Shown here: positions 42,975-54,162 of the stretch, one piece after another
Numbering within the stretch: the first letter of the stretch is position 1
How the letters are laid out: every line of letters begins with the position of its first letter
DNA from: Enoplolaimus lenunculus
Lineage: Eukaryota > Nematoda > Enoplea > Enoplida > Thoracostomopsidae
Reading direction: 5' to 3'
NCBI GenBank assembly: GCA_030248215.1
Contig: JASANG010003629.1
Span: 254,501-318,500, forward strand
Length of the DNA: 64,000 bases
The notes under the pieces: model-generated
Seen by the model: only the letters and a program-made list of their open reading frames with translations
What the model was told of the DNA's origin: nothing
The model's database searches: none
Made by a program: the position numbers and the translations under genes

Positions 42975-43375
42975 CCGGAGCAGCCATACCCCATACCCTT
43001 CACGGCCCATGTATAGAACAGGTCCGGAGCAGCCATACCACATACCTCTCATGGGCCATGTATACAACACGGCCGGAACAGTAGCATAAGCATATTCCTA
43101 AGCCTAAGCCTTAGCCTAAGCCTAAGCGTATGGATGAGCCTAAGCCTAAGCAAAAAATGAGTCTAAAGCTTAAACTGACTCTATTATAGCCCCTCCGGAA
43201 AACGATTCGGCCCTGTTCTATACATAGGCCCCTCTCGTTTGGGCGCCCACCCCTTAGAAGGCATCCACCTTAACAAGATTTTAAACATGAAATTTGAAAA
43301 AATATTTTGATACTTGCAAGGTGTATCCACTCTGAAATTTTTCTGAGTGTCATCATAACCCCTGCTCCGTCATTG
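42975..43375. mobile_element. MITE-M sequence interrupted by MITE-A
   Basis: Two CAGGGCCGGAGCAGCCATAC-type ends, then after the nested A copy GTTTGGGCGCCCACCCCTTA and AACAAGATTTTAAAC, as in the cluster at 4358. Confidence 0.6.
43053..43230 (+). mobile_element. MITE-A copy nested in MITE-M, 8-bp duplication
   Basis: GGGCCATGTATACAACACGG and CCCTGTTCTATACATAGGCC ends. Flanks CCTCTCAT and CCTCTCGT (7 of 8). CCTAAG hexamers inside. Confidence 0.9.
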
Positions 43376-43473
43376 ACTGTTAGACAAAATGAAACCCTTA
43401 AAGACGTCTAAATGTGGTTTTTCATGATTATACATCGGGTGTGTCAGAATCAATTGCGTTTTGATTCAAGGAC

Positions 43474-43722
43474 GCTGTAAAGTCCAGCGAGTTGATTTTA
43501 ATTCAGAATGAGTTAGATCCACTCAAAAAAGCTTGAGCTCGGATTTCAGTGTTTCAGAGCTCAGCAATCTGAATTGATTATTTCTTTCTGAGTTAATTGA
43601 TCAATATAACCGAAATTAAAACAACTCAGTGCGCGTTGATGTTTCCTGTTATTAACTCAGAAATAACCAAAAACGAATAAATTGACCTCTGAGTTTATTA
43701 ATCAACTCATCGGAAATTTCAG
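43474..43722. mobile_element. MITE-F copy
   Basis: CTGTAAAGTCCAGCGAGTTG at the left and ATCAACTCATCGGAAATTTC at the right. Confidence 0.7.
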
Positions 43723-43938
43723 TGGAGTTCAGCGAGCAAGTCGTATTATACATTGTTCACACTAAGTGTGTACTTACAGGGCATGGAAGCTAAAAAATCT
43801 ATTCAACAAAATTATGAAATTAATTTTAAATTTCAAATCGACCAAAAACTTATTTATTAGTATTACGTGTAGCAAAATTTTGTGCATACTGAAAACAACA
43901 TGCGAACAAAGGTATTACACTTGTGCCCACTATCTTTC

Positions 43939-44087
43939 CGGGCCCATAGCCATGGGGGACAGCCCCCTAGGTAAATGTCGCACCCTAAAAAGTTTTTAAC
44001 CTTGCTTGTAAGTAACTGAAAACCCTTATAAGCCCGTCTTGAACTATTTTTAGCACCTTAAAACAAGGTGAGCTGGCTACGAGCCTG
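43939..44087 (+). mobile_element. MITE-C copy
   Basis: CGGGCCCATAGCCATGGG, AACCTTGCTTGTAAGTAACT, GAGCTGGCTACGAGCCTG. Confidence 0.75.
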
Positions 44088-44352
44088 TATGTGACAGCAT
44101 CGGTTGCGCCCTTGAAATGATGAGCTGGCTATGGGCTATGACCGGCAAATAAGACAAAAACCTGTTTTGTTTTTATTCAATTTAGCATTATATTTTAAAT
44201 TTGAGGGCACGTCGAACAAAAAGTAACCATTTGTCTAAAATATGACAGCGAAACGATTTCATACCTAATTGATTTATTTCTGATATGCTCTAACCAGATG
44301 ACGATAACATTAGCGTTTTGTGAAAATGTTGAAACCTAATATTTAGACGATA

Positions 44353-44696
44353 CTGTCTAAAAACTTAAACATAAATTACAGCTGAACTAAATTTGAATAT
44401 CAGTTAAAGTAAAACTTAAATGGCTGGACGAACTGACTACACTAGAATTTTACGTTTTACTTAAACTAACGCGTTTTTAAGTTTAACACGAGTTTAAGTA
44501 AACTTATTTTCAGATTAAGTAACAAGTGCAGCCGTGTATCTAAGCGTTGAATAAGTTTAGCTTAAACTGAAAATATGTAAGATTTTATATGAGTTTAAGC
44601 GCAAACCTACCTGTTAATTTAGTTAATCTAAAAAGTTAGTTTAACACTGGTGGATTAGCTTAAACTTAAATCAAGATAGTTTAATCTTTTAGGGAG
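44353..44696. mobile_element. MITE-E, TA duplication
   Basis: CTGTCTAAAAACTTAAAC and ATCTTTTAGGGAG ends, TA both sides. Interior AATGGCTGGACGAACTGACT. Confidence 0.85.
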
Positions 44697-44715
44697 TAGT
44701 AACACACAAAACACT

Positions 44716-44815
44716 GGCAAATGTTACTTTCAAGAGCATAACAGTAGTTTAAGCATATTGCTAACTTTAAAGCTTAATCTTTAGCCTAAGGATAAATCTT
44801 AAGCTTAGCCTATAA
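44716..44815 (+). mobile_element. MITE-J left part
   Basis: GGCAAATGTTACTTTCAAGA, CATAACAGTAGTTTAAGCAT, then degenerate CCTAAG hexamers. The right end is not found. Confidence 0.55.
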
Positions 44816-45636
44816 GCTGCCAAACAGATAATTAGTAGTTGACTGCCTGAGTCTACTAATATAAAATTTCGCACCACTCAAAACGAATTGTTGAATTTCG
44901 ATTCGTCTTGGAGCTGTCTGACGGATTAAACATACTTGAAATTGTGACATTTCCCTGTTGCCTTTTGCCGACTCTGAACACTGTGCTTGGTAATGACCCT
45001 ATGCTTTCTTTATGGGGCATCCCATATTCCAGCCAATTGGGCTTAGGATTTACAAAAACCATTTCGCCTATGCTTAATTTTAAACTCATTTTTATACGCT
45101 GAAGCTTAGACTTAGGTTTAGACTTATTGTTAAGCCTCTATAAGTAAACTTTGCCAGGATATAAGTGAACAAAACCAAACTTACTCGTACCTTAAAACTT
45201 TCGTTAAGAGCACATTTGATTAAATCGGGTTCATTGTGTTGTTGAAGCATACCATTAGCATGATTAATATATTATTTTATATGTTATTTTTTTTCAACCT
45301 CGAGTCCAACGAATATTCAACGGCTGATTTTCTATTTTAAAATAAATACCAATTCAATTTTTAACCTGACAGTACATTCAAATTAAGAAAAAATATACAT
45401 TTTGTCATATAAAACGCTGATTTGGCTAAATATCCACTATTTCAGTTGTGTTCCAAATTTTATTAATAGATTAGCTGGATTGCAGAAACCACGTGACTTT
45501 AGTTCAATTTTTCGCTTTAAATACGAGATTTCGTCTTAGGGTTGGGCCGCTTTGACTTTTATAGGTGGGAGTTTTTTCAGAAGTGTTTTTGAGTGCCAAA
45601 TTAGTTGAATTTGCGAGCAACTTGAACTAAATTTTA

Positions 45637-45767
45637 CACTGCAAAAAATGGTAAGTCAAATTGACACACTCATTCACTCTGGTTGAGTCGAATGTGAGTT
45701 AGTTTGTGTAGTCCTGTAGAACCTGTTTTCGGAGAGATCCAGTGTGACTCACCATTTTTTTGCAATG
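45637..45767. mobile_element. MITE-D copy, internally deleted
   Basis: CACTGCAAAAAATGGTAAGT and GACTCACCATTTTTTTGCAATG ends with TA on both sides. Most of the left arm's inner part is missing. Confidence 0.8.
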
Positions 45768-45979
45768 TATATTTCGACTACTTCGAGCTATAATATGAGC
45801 TGAATAACTCGACCGAGAACTGTGCATTATATTAAAACTTTCAACTGTACAACTTAAATCTAAAAATGGATTCACTAGCGGATCTTGAGAGGATGGCTGG
45901 AAGTGGCGTACGCCCACCGTCAAATAGCATTTTATGATTAAATGGTAAGGTCCTACCCCTTCAATTTTCCACCATTGCA

Positions 45980-46298
45980 GACCCAAAAAAATTTTGTCAA
46001 AAAGTTGAACACATTATTTACCATTCGATGCAGCTTGTGGAGCTCGGTCCAATAATCCTATTTTTTTGCAATCAGACAATTGTTGAGCATCGAATGGTAT
46101 ATAATTTGTCACACTTTTGGACGAATAAATTTCTGGCTCCCAAGGAGACCTTGGGACCTTAAAAAATCGATTTTTTTCAAAAATTCAAACTTAGCCGTGG
46201 AATGATCAGTGGATATCATGAGAAGCTCAAATATGCAAAAAATGTTAAACCAACGATTTTTAGCCAAACACGGGATGAGGGGATAACTGAAAAGACCC
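45980..46298. mobile_element. MITE-I copy, left arm truncated
   Basis: ACCATTCGATGCAGC and GAGCATCGAATGGTA flank the loop. The right arm GAGAAGCTCAAATATGCAAA to GGATAACTGAAAAGAC matches the full palindrome at 53103. Confidence 0.65.
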
Positions 46299-46519
46299 CC
46301 AGGACCGCATGCAAGGATTTGTCATGAGTTTGCAGTCGAGGTTTAAACTTTTATATTTTTATGCCTACCAATATTTTAATTAAAACCTACATCGTTTTTT
46401 GATTACATAAGTAAGATAATTTCGACCTGACGAAAACGGCGTGGATTCGTCATGGCCCTAAAATACTTACTTTTCTGCCTTACAATTAACCCAGTATTGA
46501 TACAATATGCAAAACCAAA

Positions 46520-46701
46520 GGCCCACGTAAAGATCAGGGGCGGAACGTTATTCAGTGGGACTAGAAGCATAAGCTTTAGACTAATTTTTTTATTAGACTT
46601 AGGCTTGGGCTAAACTATAAAGCTCACTGTTACGCTTAGGTTTAGCTTAGGCTTACATCTATGAATATGCGTACTGTTCTGCCCTGTGCAGTACATTGGC
46701 C
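46520..46701 (-). mobile_element. MITE-A copy with 8-bp duplication
   Basis: GGCCCACGTAAAGATCAGGG and AGTACATTGGCC ends. Flanks AAACCAAA and AAACTAAA (7 of 8). TTAGGC-type tract inside. Confidence 0.9.
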
Positions 46702-47159
46702 AAACTAAAAATGCTTCAACGGTTGAAGTCGGCAGCTATAGCAGGCAATATATTACTTATTTGGTTCGTTTCTGTTCTTGTACTTTTACTTAGCTATTTG
46801 GTTGTCATTTTCATATGTCAAAAATGCTAATATTTACAAGTTTCGAACGTTGAAATAATTTAGTAACGTTCTTATGGTCCCCAAACTGTCAAATGCAGTA
46901 GGCAAAAAAAGCCAATACTAAACAGCAATGCACCTTTTTTATAAAGTTTACTTGAATAATTATTTTCTTAAACCAGGCTTGTAAGTATGCTTTAACGATG
47001 GAATTAATATTAGTCACAGCCAGTTTTGCACCGAATTCTAATGTATTTTGGACAGCAGCGGATCTTGAAATTTAGACTGGGGGGTCGCGTGATATAAAAA
47101 AGTTAACAAAGTTTGCGAGCTATGGGTACCGAAAGCCAAACGAAGTTTTAGCGATAATG

Positions 47160-47492
47160 ACGGGATTTCCGAAACCCTACTTATGTACGAATTTTAGTAC
47201 TTAAGTACGGACTAGGTAATTGCTTAACTATTTTTCCGTTTTTAAAAGCGTACTTAAGTTAAGTAAATACTTAACTCGCTGACTAAATTTGATACACTAC
47301 AAATTAACCTGAAAATGTAGACTCATGACGCCTCCGTAATATAAAGCAAAAGTCTTAGTTTCTTGTCATGGCAATAGTCGTTATTTGGCGCTTCTTTCGC
47401 TGTGTTCAAAAATTTAAGTAGTTACTTAAGTCGGAGACTTAAGTAACTACTTAAGTGTAACTTAAGTGAATACTTGAGTAGGATTTCAGAAA
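47160..47492. mobile_element. MITE-G inverted-repeat element
   Basis: GGGATTTCCGAAACCCTACT at the left mirrors GAGTAGGATTTCAGAAACTC at the right. The interior repeats ACTTAAGTA-type palindromes. The right end is also the start of the following tandem array. A MITE-N-like fragment (CAGCAGCGGATC) lies just upstream at about 47054. Confidence 0.6.
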
Positions 47493-48044
47493 CTCAGCCA
47501 GTGTCGAATTGAAAATTTTGGTTCCAGGCGACGGGCTGAGCCTGGGTGTCTTCTTGCAGTTCCCTTTGAATGCGACAGCGAGTTAGATCTAAACCCCACA
47601 GCTACCACTTCAAACAACCGATTTCTAGAATAAAAATGTTTATAAATATTAATAAGTTCAAATTAATATACGACCAAAACCTATGTAATACTTGAGTAGG
47701 ATTTCAGAAACTCAGCCAGTGTCGAATTGAAAATTTTGGTTCCAGGCGACGGGCTGAGCCGCCTTGCAGTCCCATGCGACAGCTGATCTAAACCCCATAG
47801 CTACCACTTCAAACAACCGATATCTCAGACAAAAAAAAAAAAAACAGAAACTCAGCCAGTGTCGAATTGAAAATTTTGGTTCCAGGCGACGGGCTGAGCC
47901 TGGGTGTCTTCTTGCAGTTCCCTTTGAATGCGACAGCGAGTTAGATCTAAACCCCACAGCTACCACTTCAAACAACCGATTTCTAGACTAAAAATGTTTA
48001 TAAATATTAATAAGTTCAAATTAATATACGACCAAAACCTATGT
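47469..48044. repeat. Tandem triplication, unit about 200-220 bp
   Basis: TTCAGAAACTCAGCCAGTGT begins copies at about 47484, 47702 and 47845. Copy 2 is shorter, having lost its tail. Each carries GGTTCCAGGCGACGGGCTGA and ACCACTTCAAACAACCGAT. Copies are nearly identical. Confidence 0.9.
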
Positions 48045-48287
48045 AAGACCGCAAAAAAAACTCCAAGTACCAATAGCGAAGCTTATACGCAACACAAACA
48101 GTTCGCTTTAAACGCAAATAAGGATAAATTTAATTTCATCTCAGAATTTAAAATTCACATCAACCATCAGTCCAAACATTGTCGGATTCAAAAATTTTGA
48201 ACTGGGCCATGCAATACAAGCATTGTGACAACACGGTCGCTGGCAAAACGAACGAAAAACCAAACACAAGTTGAACGCCTAAACCTT

Positions 48288-48324
48288 AATCCGCAATTGC
48301 GGATTTGATCCCTGTTGGGATCAA
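48288..48324. other. Two adjacent palindromes
   Basis: A perfect 18-bp palindrome AATCCGCAATTGCGGATT (48288-48305) is followed at once by an 8-bp-stem hairpin, TTGATCCC, loop TGTT, GGGATCAA (48305-48324). Confidence 0.9.
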
Positions 48325-49038
48325 GGCTTGTGTGGCTCCCGTGGATTCGCCTGTGAGTCCAAAACCTATTGACGATTGGTCTGTGCATTAACCATTGTTT
48401 TCTCAAAACCAAAATAATCACAACTGTGGCATTTGTGGAGCTAAAACGTTCAAACAACTTGATGAGTTGATTATAGGCTGGCGTTTTCTGAAAAACGACC
48501 AGACGGTTAAGTGAGGTAGGTGCTATGAAGATAAACAATCTGAAATTATGCTTCCAAAAACAAAACTATTTCCGTTATCGTAGACTTTCAAGCTAAATAC
48601 ATTGCTAAGAATTAATATAGCAAATTGATATACGTTGTGCATACTGTGTTATTTACAGCTGAAGGAAATGATATAAAGATATATACATACATACATATAT
48701 CATCATGCACAACAACGCGTGAGAAAATAAATTTTGGTACATATACCACTAAAGCAATGTCTGTTCAACTAATAGGAAATCATGAACAACTATAGTTTGT
48801 TGGAGTGAAACGCACACGACATCCTAGTTTCAATTTGTTCAAAAATGAAATTTTTCAAAACCATTGGAGGGCCATGGCTCTTTTGCTCCTCTTCTGGCTG
48901 CACGCTTGGTTCAAAGGCATTCAGCCGACATTATGCGACATAAAATTGTCTGAAAATTTTGTGTTCCATTAGGGCTACGCTAACAACTTTGTGACTTACT
49001 TAGTCGTAAACCAGATCACTGAATAGGTAAACACCATA

Positions 49039-49582
49039 GTGTAGTGATCCGAATAAGAGGGGGGTAATAAGAGGGGAGGGGTCCCCATTTTGAGTTCCAA
49101 TCAATAGGAGTTTGTATCCCTAATAAGAATCCGTAGGCAGATAGAGTCCCCAAACCCTAATTAGAGTCCATAAATATTGATTATCGCTTATTGTGGTGCA
49201 TAAATGACTCCAGTACCAAATAATTTGAGTTCGAAACTTTAAAGCGTACTTAAATTTAGAGTCCATAAATGTTGATTATCGCTTATTGGGGTGCATAAAT
49301 GACTCCAATACCAAATAATTTGAGTTCGAAACTTTAAAGCATACTTAAATTTTGAAAGTACATTCTTAAGTATAAGCTTGCATTATCGTTCAAGCTCTTG
49401 GCACAAGACCAACAAACGTTTAATTCAACGGATAGTTGCAATACCGGAGATATATCAGTAACGAAGGGCCACGGAGGGCGGGTTGAAAATAAATCCCACT
49501 CCGTAACCGAATAACGGTCAGGTACCCTCTAGAGAGGCCAAAGAAATATCAGTTCCTCCTCACGGGCTGTTCGGATGAATAT
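49039..49582 (+). mobile_element. MITE-B copy with internal tandem duplication
   Basis: GTGTAGTGATCCGAATAAGA after TA at the left. A duplicated block (GAGTCCATAAATGTTGATTA... twice, about 49164-49345) lies inside. The right terminal repeat is disrupted. Confidence 0.75.
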
Positions 49583-50066
49583 TACCCAAAAACGCTTCAT
49601 TTATCGTAACTCCGAGTATTATACTTTTAAATACGTCTTTACGTTCAAAGTTTTTCAAAGTTTCTGACGCCGTCTGAACGAATGGTTTTCTGTTGTCACC
49701 GAAGTCAAGCTTAAACTATTTCGTTTAGTTTTCCTTCAAACTTAATTTTGGGCAAACTAAATATGCGAAACGATGCCGAAATTTCAACAACGCAAATCTC
49801 TGCCCAATATAATATTTAGGTGCACTTGTGCCCTCGTTTCCCAAACTGAAGCCTGAACTAGAACTTCTACTTGAGCTTAAGCTTAATCCTTAGCCTGTAA
49901 TGGTTGAAAATAATAATTCTTTGATTGAAATTTCAATGGTTGATAGCTTGATACATATTTTTTAAAAATGATAAGCTTAACTGTCGTTTTTAACACAATA
50001 TAAAAAATGTGCGATAAGCCTAAGGTATGCCACAGCATACAAAAGCTCATTGACATTGCTACATAT

Positions 50067-50395
50067 CTGGGTGTAAATGGATAGTAAAAATAACGGAAAC
50101 GAAAATGGATAGTGATCAACATACCGGAAACGGAATACATATACTGAAGGACCCATGTTAACCTCGCTGCATCCGAAAAACTCACCAACCCATCACAAGA
50201 ATTTGAGGCATAGTCGAAGGTGGGATTTCTGATTTTCGAATTTCGGAATGTGGATCACGATACGTGATTTATAACTAACTTTGAACGTAAAAATACCGTA
50301 ATTTCCGTTATTTCTGTAACGAAAACGGAAACGAAAACAAAAACGGGCACCGATCTTTACTGGAAACGAAATGCGTATCCGATTAATACACCCTG
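50067..50395. mobile_element. MITE-P (hAT-like) with perfect 8-bp duplication
   Basis: CTGGGTGTAAATGGATAG and CCGATTAATACACCCTG ends. Flanked by CTACATAT on both sides. The interior is rich in GGAAACGAAAA and its complement. Confidence 0.9.
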
Positions 50396-50425
50396 CTACA
50401 TATGTATTGTTATTGTAAAAAAATC

Positions 50426-50608
50426 GGCTAATGTATTGAATAAGGCCGTAACAGTAGACCGCATATTCTTAATCCTAAGCCTTAGCGTAAGAATAAGCTT
50501 TCATCTAAGCCTAAGCCTTAGTCTAAATAATAAAAGAAGTCTAAAGCTTAAACTTTACACTATTGCAGTCGTATAAAAATCGGTCCGTACCTGATCTTTA
50601 CATGAACC
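50426..50608 (+). mobile_element. MITE-A copy
   Basis: GGCTAATGTATTGAATAAGG and CTGATCTTTACATGAACC ends. Flanks AAAAAATC and AAAAATTT. CCTAAG hexamers inside. Confidence 0.8.
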
Positions 50609-51046
50609 AAAAATTTGTATAAAACTAAATCATCAAGACTAAAAATTTGAACATAGCTTTGTGAAAATAATATTAGCAAACCGTGTAAGTATTTTTGGAC
50701 CAGAAAAAATATTTAGTTAAATAGAAATACCCAAATAGAAAAACCCTTACAATTAGGCGAAAACCAAAAAAGAAACTATACCAAATATATAAGTTAATTT
50801 TAACAATCAAGTATATCATACTGGCTTGTTACAATTTGGCACTCAAGATTCACTTTTCAACTTGACCGATATGAGCGTGGCTTTGATTTGACTGTGGGAG
50901 GGTATAACTTTGTGTATGGCGAACATTTTTGATCTCTGAAATCCAGAACGTTGTTCTAAAGACCGTTAAAAGTGCTTTTCTTTTGTCTCTTCAGAAGTTT
51001 TGCGAGGGGATATATTTTATTTGCTCTACACATTGTAAACACCCTG

Positions 51047-51265
51047 GGTCCATGTAAAGATGAAGGGCGGAACGTTTTTCAGTGGGACTAGAAAAGAGTA
51101 AGCTTAAGCTTTAGACTAATTTTTTTCGCTTAGCTTAGGCTAAGCTTCTTAGGCTTGGGCTTAGGAATATGCTCATTCTTTTACGCTTAGGTTTAGGCGT
51201 AGGCTTGGGCTTAGGCTTAGGAATATGCTTATGGTACTGTTCCGCCCTTGTTCTTTACATTGGCC
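51047..51265 (-). mobile_element. MITE-A copy
   Basis: GGTCCATGTAAAGATGAAGG and TTCTTTACATTGGCC ends. Two TTAGGC clusters around GAATATGCTCATTC. Confidence 0.85.
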
Positions 51266-51536
51266 AGTGACCATAGACGCACCAATCAGTGGCTGTTTTT
51301 CAAAGTGCATGGTTCAGAAAAATTCTGCGGTAGCTATAGAGTGGCATACGGAAAATTCAGTTAAGATATACAGGACTTGGTTATTTTCCGGGCCGAAAAC
51401 CAAGTCAAAATGGTACTGTGACACAAGTCAAACGCAGTAAAGTTAGTTTTCAACTCAAATCTAATTATATTTTTAGTCTCGACTTTACGGTTTGGTTCCC
51501 AACAGCCAAGGCGTAAAGTCAACATCATCCTTAAGC

Positions 51537-51736
51537 GCCCATACTACTTTGAAGGACGAACCAGGTTTTCGTTGAGATTATAAACGAGTAAGCTTAAGCT
51601 TTGGACAAATTTTTTGCTTAGACTTAGACTTTGGCTTAGGCTTAGTTATAGGTTTATCCGTGAGGTTTAGGCTTTGGCTTAGGTTAAAGCTCTGGAATAT
51701 GCTTATAACCGTTACGCCCCTCAATGTAACATTTGG
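51537..51736 (-). mobile_element. MITE-A/J-type copy, left end decayed
   Basis: AACGAGTAAGCTTAAGCTTT, TTAGGC-like tracts, then CGTTACGCCCCTCAATGTAA and CATTTGGCC. Confidence 0.6.
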
Positions 51737-51831
51737 CCGAGCGGATGTGTGAAAAAATTTCTAGAACACTTGTTTTGTTTACTTCAATCTATCCATATTA
51801 ATAAAAGATGGAACACCCATACGTAATTTGG

Positions 51832-52204
51832 CAGGGTGTTAACATATAGTAAAAATATCGGAAACGGAAACGGAAAACCGATATTGAACTATAAAAGTTT
51901 CAAAAATGTTTTATTTTTCTGCCAACGAAATTGCGGCGTGCATAAATTCACTGGTCTTTCAAAGCTTTCAAAGAAAACATGGCGGATACATCGAAATTTT
52001 TAAGATTTTGGATGAATTTCGTAATTCTAATTTCATTTTGAACAATTGCAGCATATCTGTAACAAAAAAATGCGAGATATATACGTGATTTATAACTAAT
52101 TTTGTACTTAAAAATAACATAATTTTCGCTATTTCTATATATAACGGGAACGGAAAAATACGTTTTTTACCGGAAACTGAATCAGATATCCAGTATATAC
52201 CCTG
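51832..52204. mobile_element. MITE-P (hAT-like) with perfect 8-bp duplication
   Basis: CAGGGTGTTAACATATAG and CCAGTATATACCCTG ends. Flanked by TAATTTGG on both sides. GGAAACGGAAACGG at the left is mirrored by TTACCGGAAACTG at the right. Confidence 0.9.
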
Positions 52205-52392
52205 TAATTTGGTAATAACTACCATCAGGTTTTGTGCTCATAAAATTTCATGTAAAAAAAAGACAGACCAAACCTAAATTCGCACTGAAAGCGAAATTTT
52301 GTGCAATGCGCTGTGTTATAAAAATGTTTCTGTGTTGCAAATATTGCTGCAGTACTCTGATGAGTATATCAAAAGCGTAGCATATTCGCATC

Positions 52393-52499
52393 TAGACCCA
52401 TATTCTCAAATGTGTATAGCAACTATATTCACTGGCTCGAAAGTAATACAAGACCTTTTATCAACTGGTGATAGGTGCTACACACATTTGAGAATATGC
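52393..52499. mobile_element. Short inverted-repeat element (CATATTCTCAAATGTG)
   Basis: CATATTCTCAAATGTGTATA at the left mirrors TACACACATTTGAGAATATG at the right. Single-ended relatives occur at about 5945, 20338, 55108 and 58135. Confidence 0.55.
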
Positions 52500-52616
52500 C
52501 CTCTATAACTGCCGAGGTGGGCAGAACTAAAACCAATTATGATCCTACAGTAGCTTGATTGCGTAATTAAACAAAAATACAGCAAAAATGTTTTAATTGA
52601 CCAGAACTATAGAAAC

Positions 52617-52770
52617 AGTGGCAGATCCAGAAATGTCTGACGGTGATGGCTGCGCAAGATACAACGCAATTTTGCTATTTTAGTACTAAATTTTTGTGCT
52701 AAATTTTGGTTTTAGTCTCTGTTAGGGCCATGGACTGGATGGCTTCGCTTGGATTTGCCAGAGTTTGGCA
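52617..52770. mobile_element. MITE-N-like fragment
   Basis: CAGTGGCAGATCCAGAAATG at the left and TTTTGGTTTTAGTCTCTG inside, as in the copy at 40825. The right end is unclear. Confidence 0.45.
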
Positions 52771-52849
52771 ATATGTGCTACTTAGCCTTATTTTTAGTTT
52801 TAAGCATGTTTTAGATTTATACTTGCCATTAATTTATTCCTGTGCCTAA

Positions 52850-53009
52850 ATCTAAGCCAAAGCCCATGCAAAAGAATTGGCTTATCTGTAAGCCTAAGCC
52901 TAAGCCTAAGCAAAAAATTGGTCTATAGCATAAGCAAAAAATAAACCTAAAGCTAAGTCTATTGCAGTCGCACAGAAAAACGTTCCGCCGCTGACCTTTA
53001 CATAGGCCA
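52850..53009 (+). mobile_element. MITE-A copy, left end decayed
   Basis: CCTAAGCCTAAGCCTAAGC, AAAAATTGGTCTATAGC, then CCGCTGACCTTTACATAGGCC. Confidence 0.75.
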
Positions 53010-53102
53010 ATATATATTTGATTTTTGATAGGATTTTTGTCAATAGGCTGTGACAATTGACTGTTAAAAGACTTCGTTTTGTGACATACATAGCAAAACA
53101 CG

Positions 53103-53718
53103 GGTCTTGTCCGTTATCGCCCAGCCCGCATTTGCTCAAAAATAATTCGATTTTGAAAATTTTGCATATTTGAGCTTCTCATGACCTTCCATCATCATCA
53201 TTCCACGCCCAAATTTGAATTTTCGAAAAATTAGGGTTTTTAAGGTCCCAAGGTTCCCTTGCGACCCAAAATATTTTTGTCGAAAAGCTAGAAACATTAT
53301 CATTCGACGCATCTGTTGAGCTGAGTGCAGTGGAGATAAAATTGCCTCAATCAGCAGACTGGGTAACGAGTTCTGGTCAAATAACTGGTTTGGCGCAGTT
53401 CCAAATCATTAGCAATGCGCAAAATCAGTTATTTGACCAGAACTCGTGAGCCAGACGTCTGATAACGGAAATCTTAACACCACTGCAATCAGCTCAACAA
53501 GCTGCGTCGAATGTTGTATAGTTGTCTAACCTTTCGAACAAAAATTTTTTTTGGATCTCGAGGGGGGACCTCTGGACTTTAAAAAACCAAATTTTTCAAA
53601 AATTCAAATTTGGGCGTAGAAAGATCAGGGGAGGTCATGAGAAGCTCAAATATGCAAATATTTTCAAAATCCAACCATTTTTGGGAAAACGCACGCTGGA
53701 TGGATAACGGAAAAGACA
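53103..53718. mobile_element. MITE-I, 610-bp palindromic element with a second palindrome inside
   Basis: Outer ends GTCTTGTCCGTTATC and GGATAACGGAAAAGAC. The two arms of about 290 bp are inverted copies (TTGCATATTTGAGCTTCTCA mirrored by GAGAAGCTCAAATATGCAAA). The centre (about 53365-53450) is another inverted repeat, CGAGTTCTGGTCAAATAACT mirrored by AGTTATTTGACCAGAACTCG. No coding frame. Confidence 0.85.
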
Positions 53719-54162
53719 CCAAAACAGTTTTCTTGTTTAAGTAAAAAAATTAATACAAGAACTGATTAAAAATTATCATAAAACTTAATATTACAATCAA
53801 AATTTACCACTTTACTGCAGAGCTGGTATATTCAAAGAGATTCTAGTACACTTTCCTTACACGCATATACTATGCTTATTATTAGTAAACAGCTTACCAA
53901 TACCTATGCCTTAGATTTAGCCTAAGCCTAAAAAGGTAACCTAACCTTGAATGTAGGAAAAGTGTACAACAGTATTTTTTGGTATCCGGTGCTTACAAAA
54001 CGAGAACAGACATAAGCTAACGACGTTACTTACCATTCATTCGATGCAGTTTCGGATATTTTGGCGTATTATTGTTGAATTATCTATCGTAGCATTTGTT
54101 AGTATATATTTCACCAATAATATAATAAAATTCATTCATTCACTCTAAATCAGGAACCCATA

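Noticed and set aside
48188-48538. 116-codon minus-strand frame
   Set aside because: Spans the two palindromes and the edge of a tandem array; no recognisable domain.
51308-51540. Two overlapping coding-looking minus-strand frames
   Set aside because: Adjacent frames look equally plausible and neither runs through, which shows how easily coding-like text arises here.
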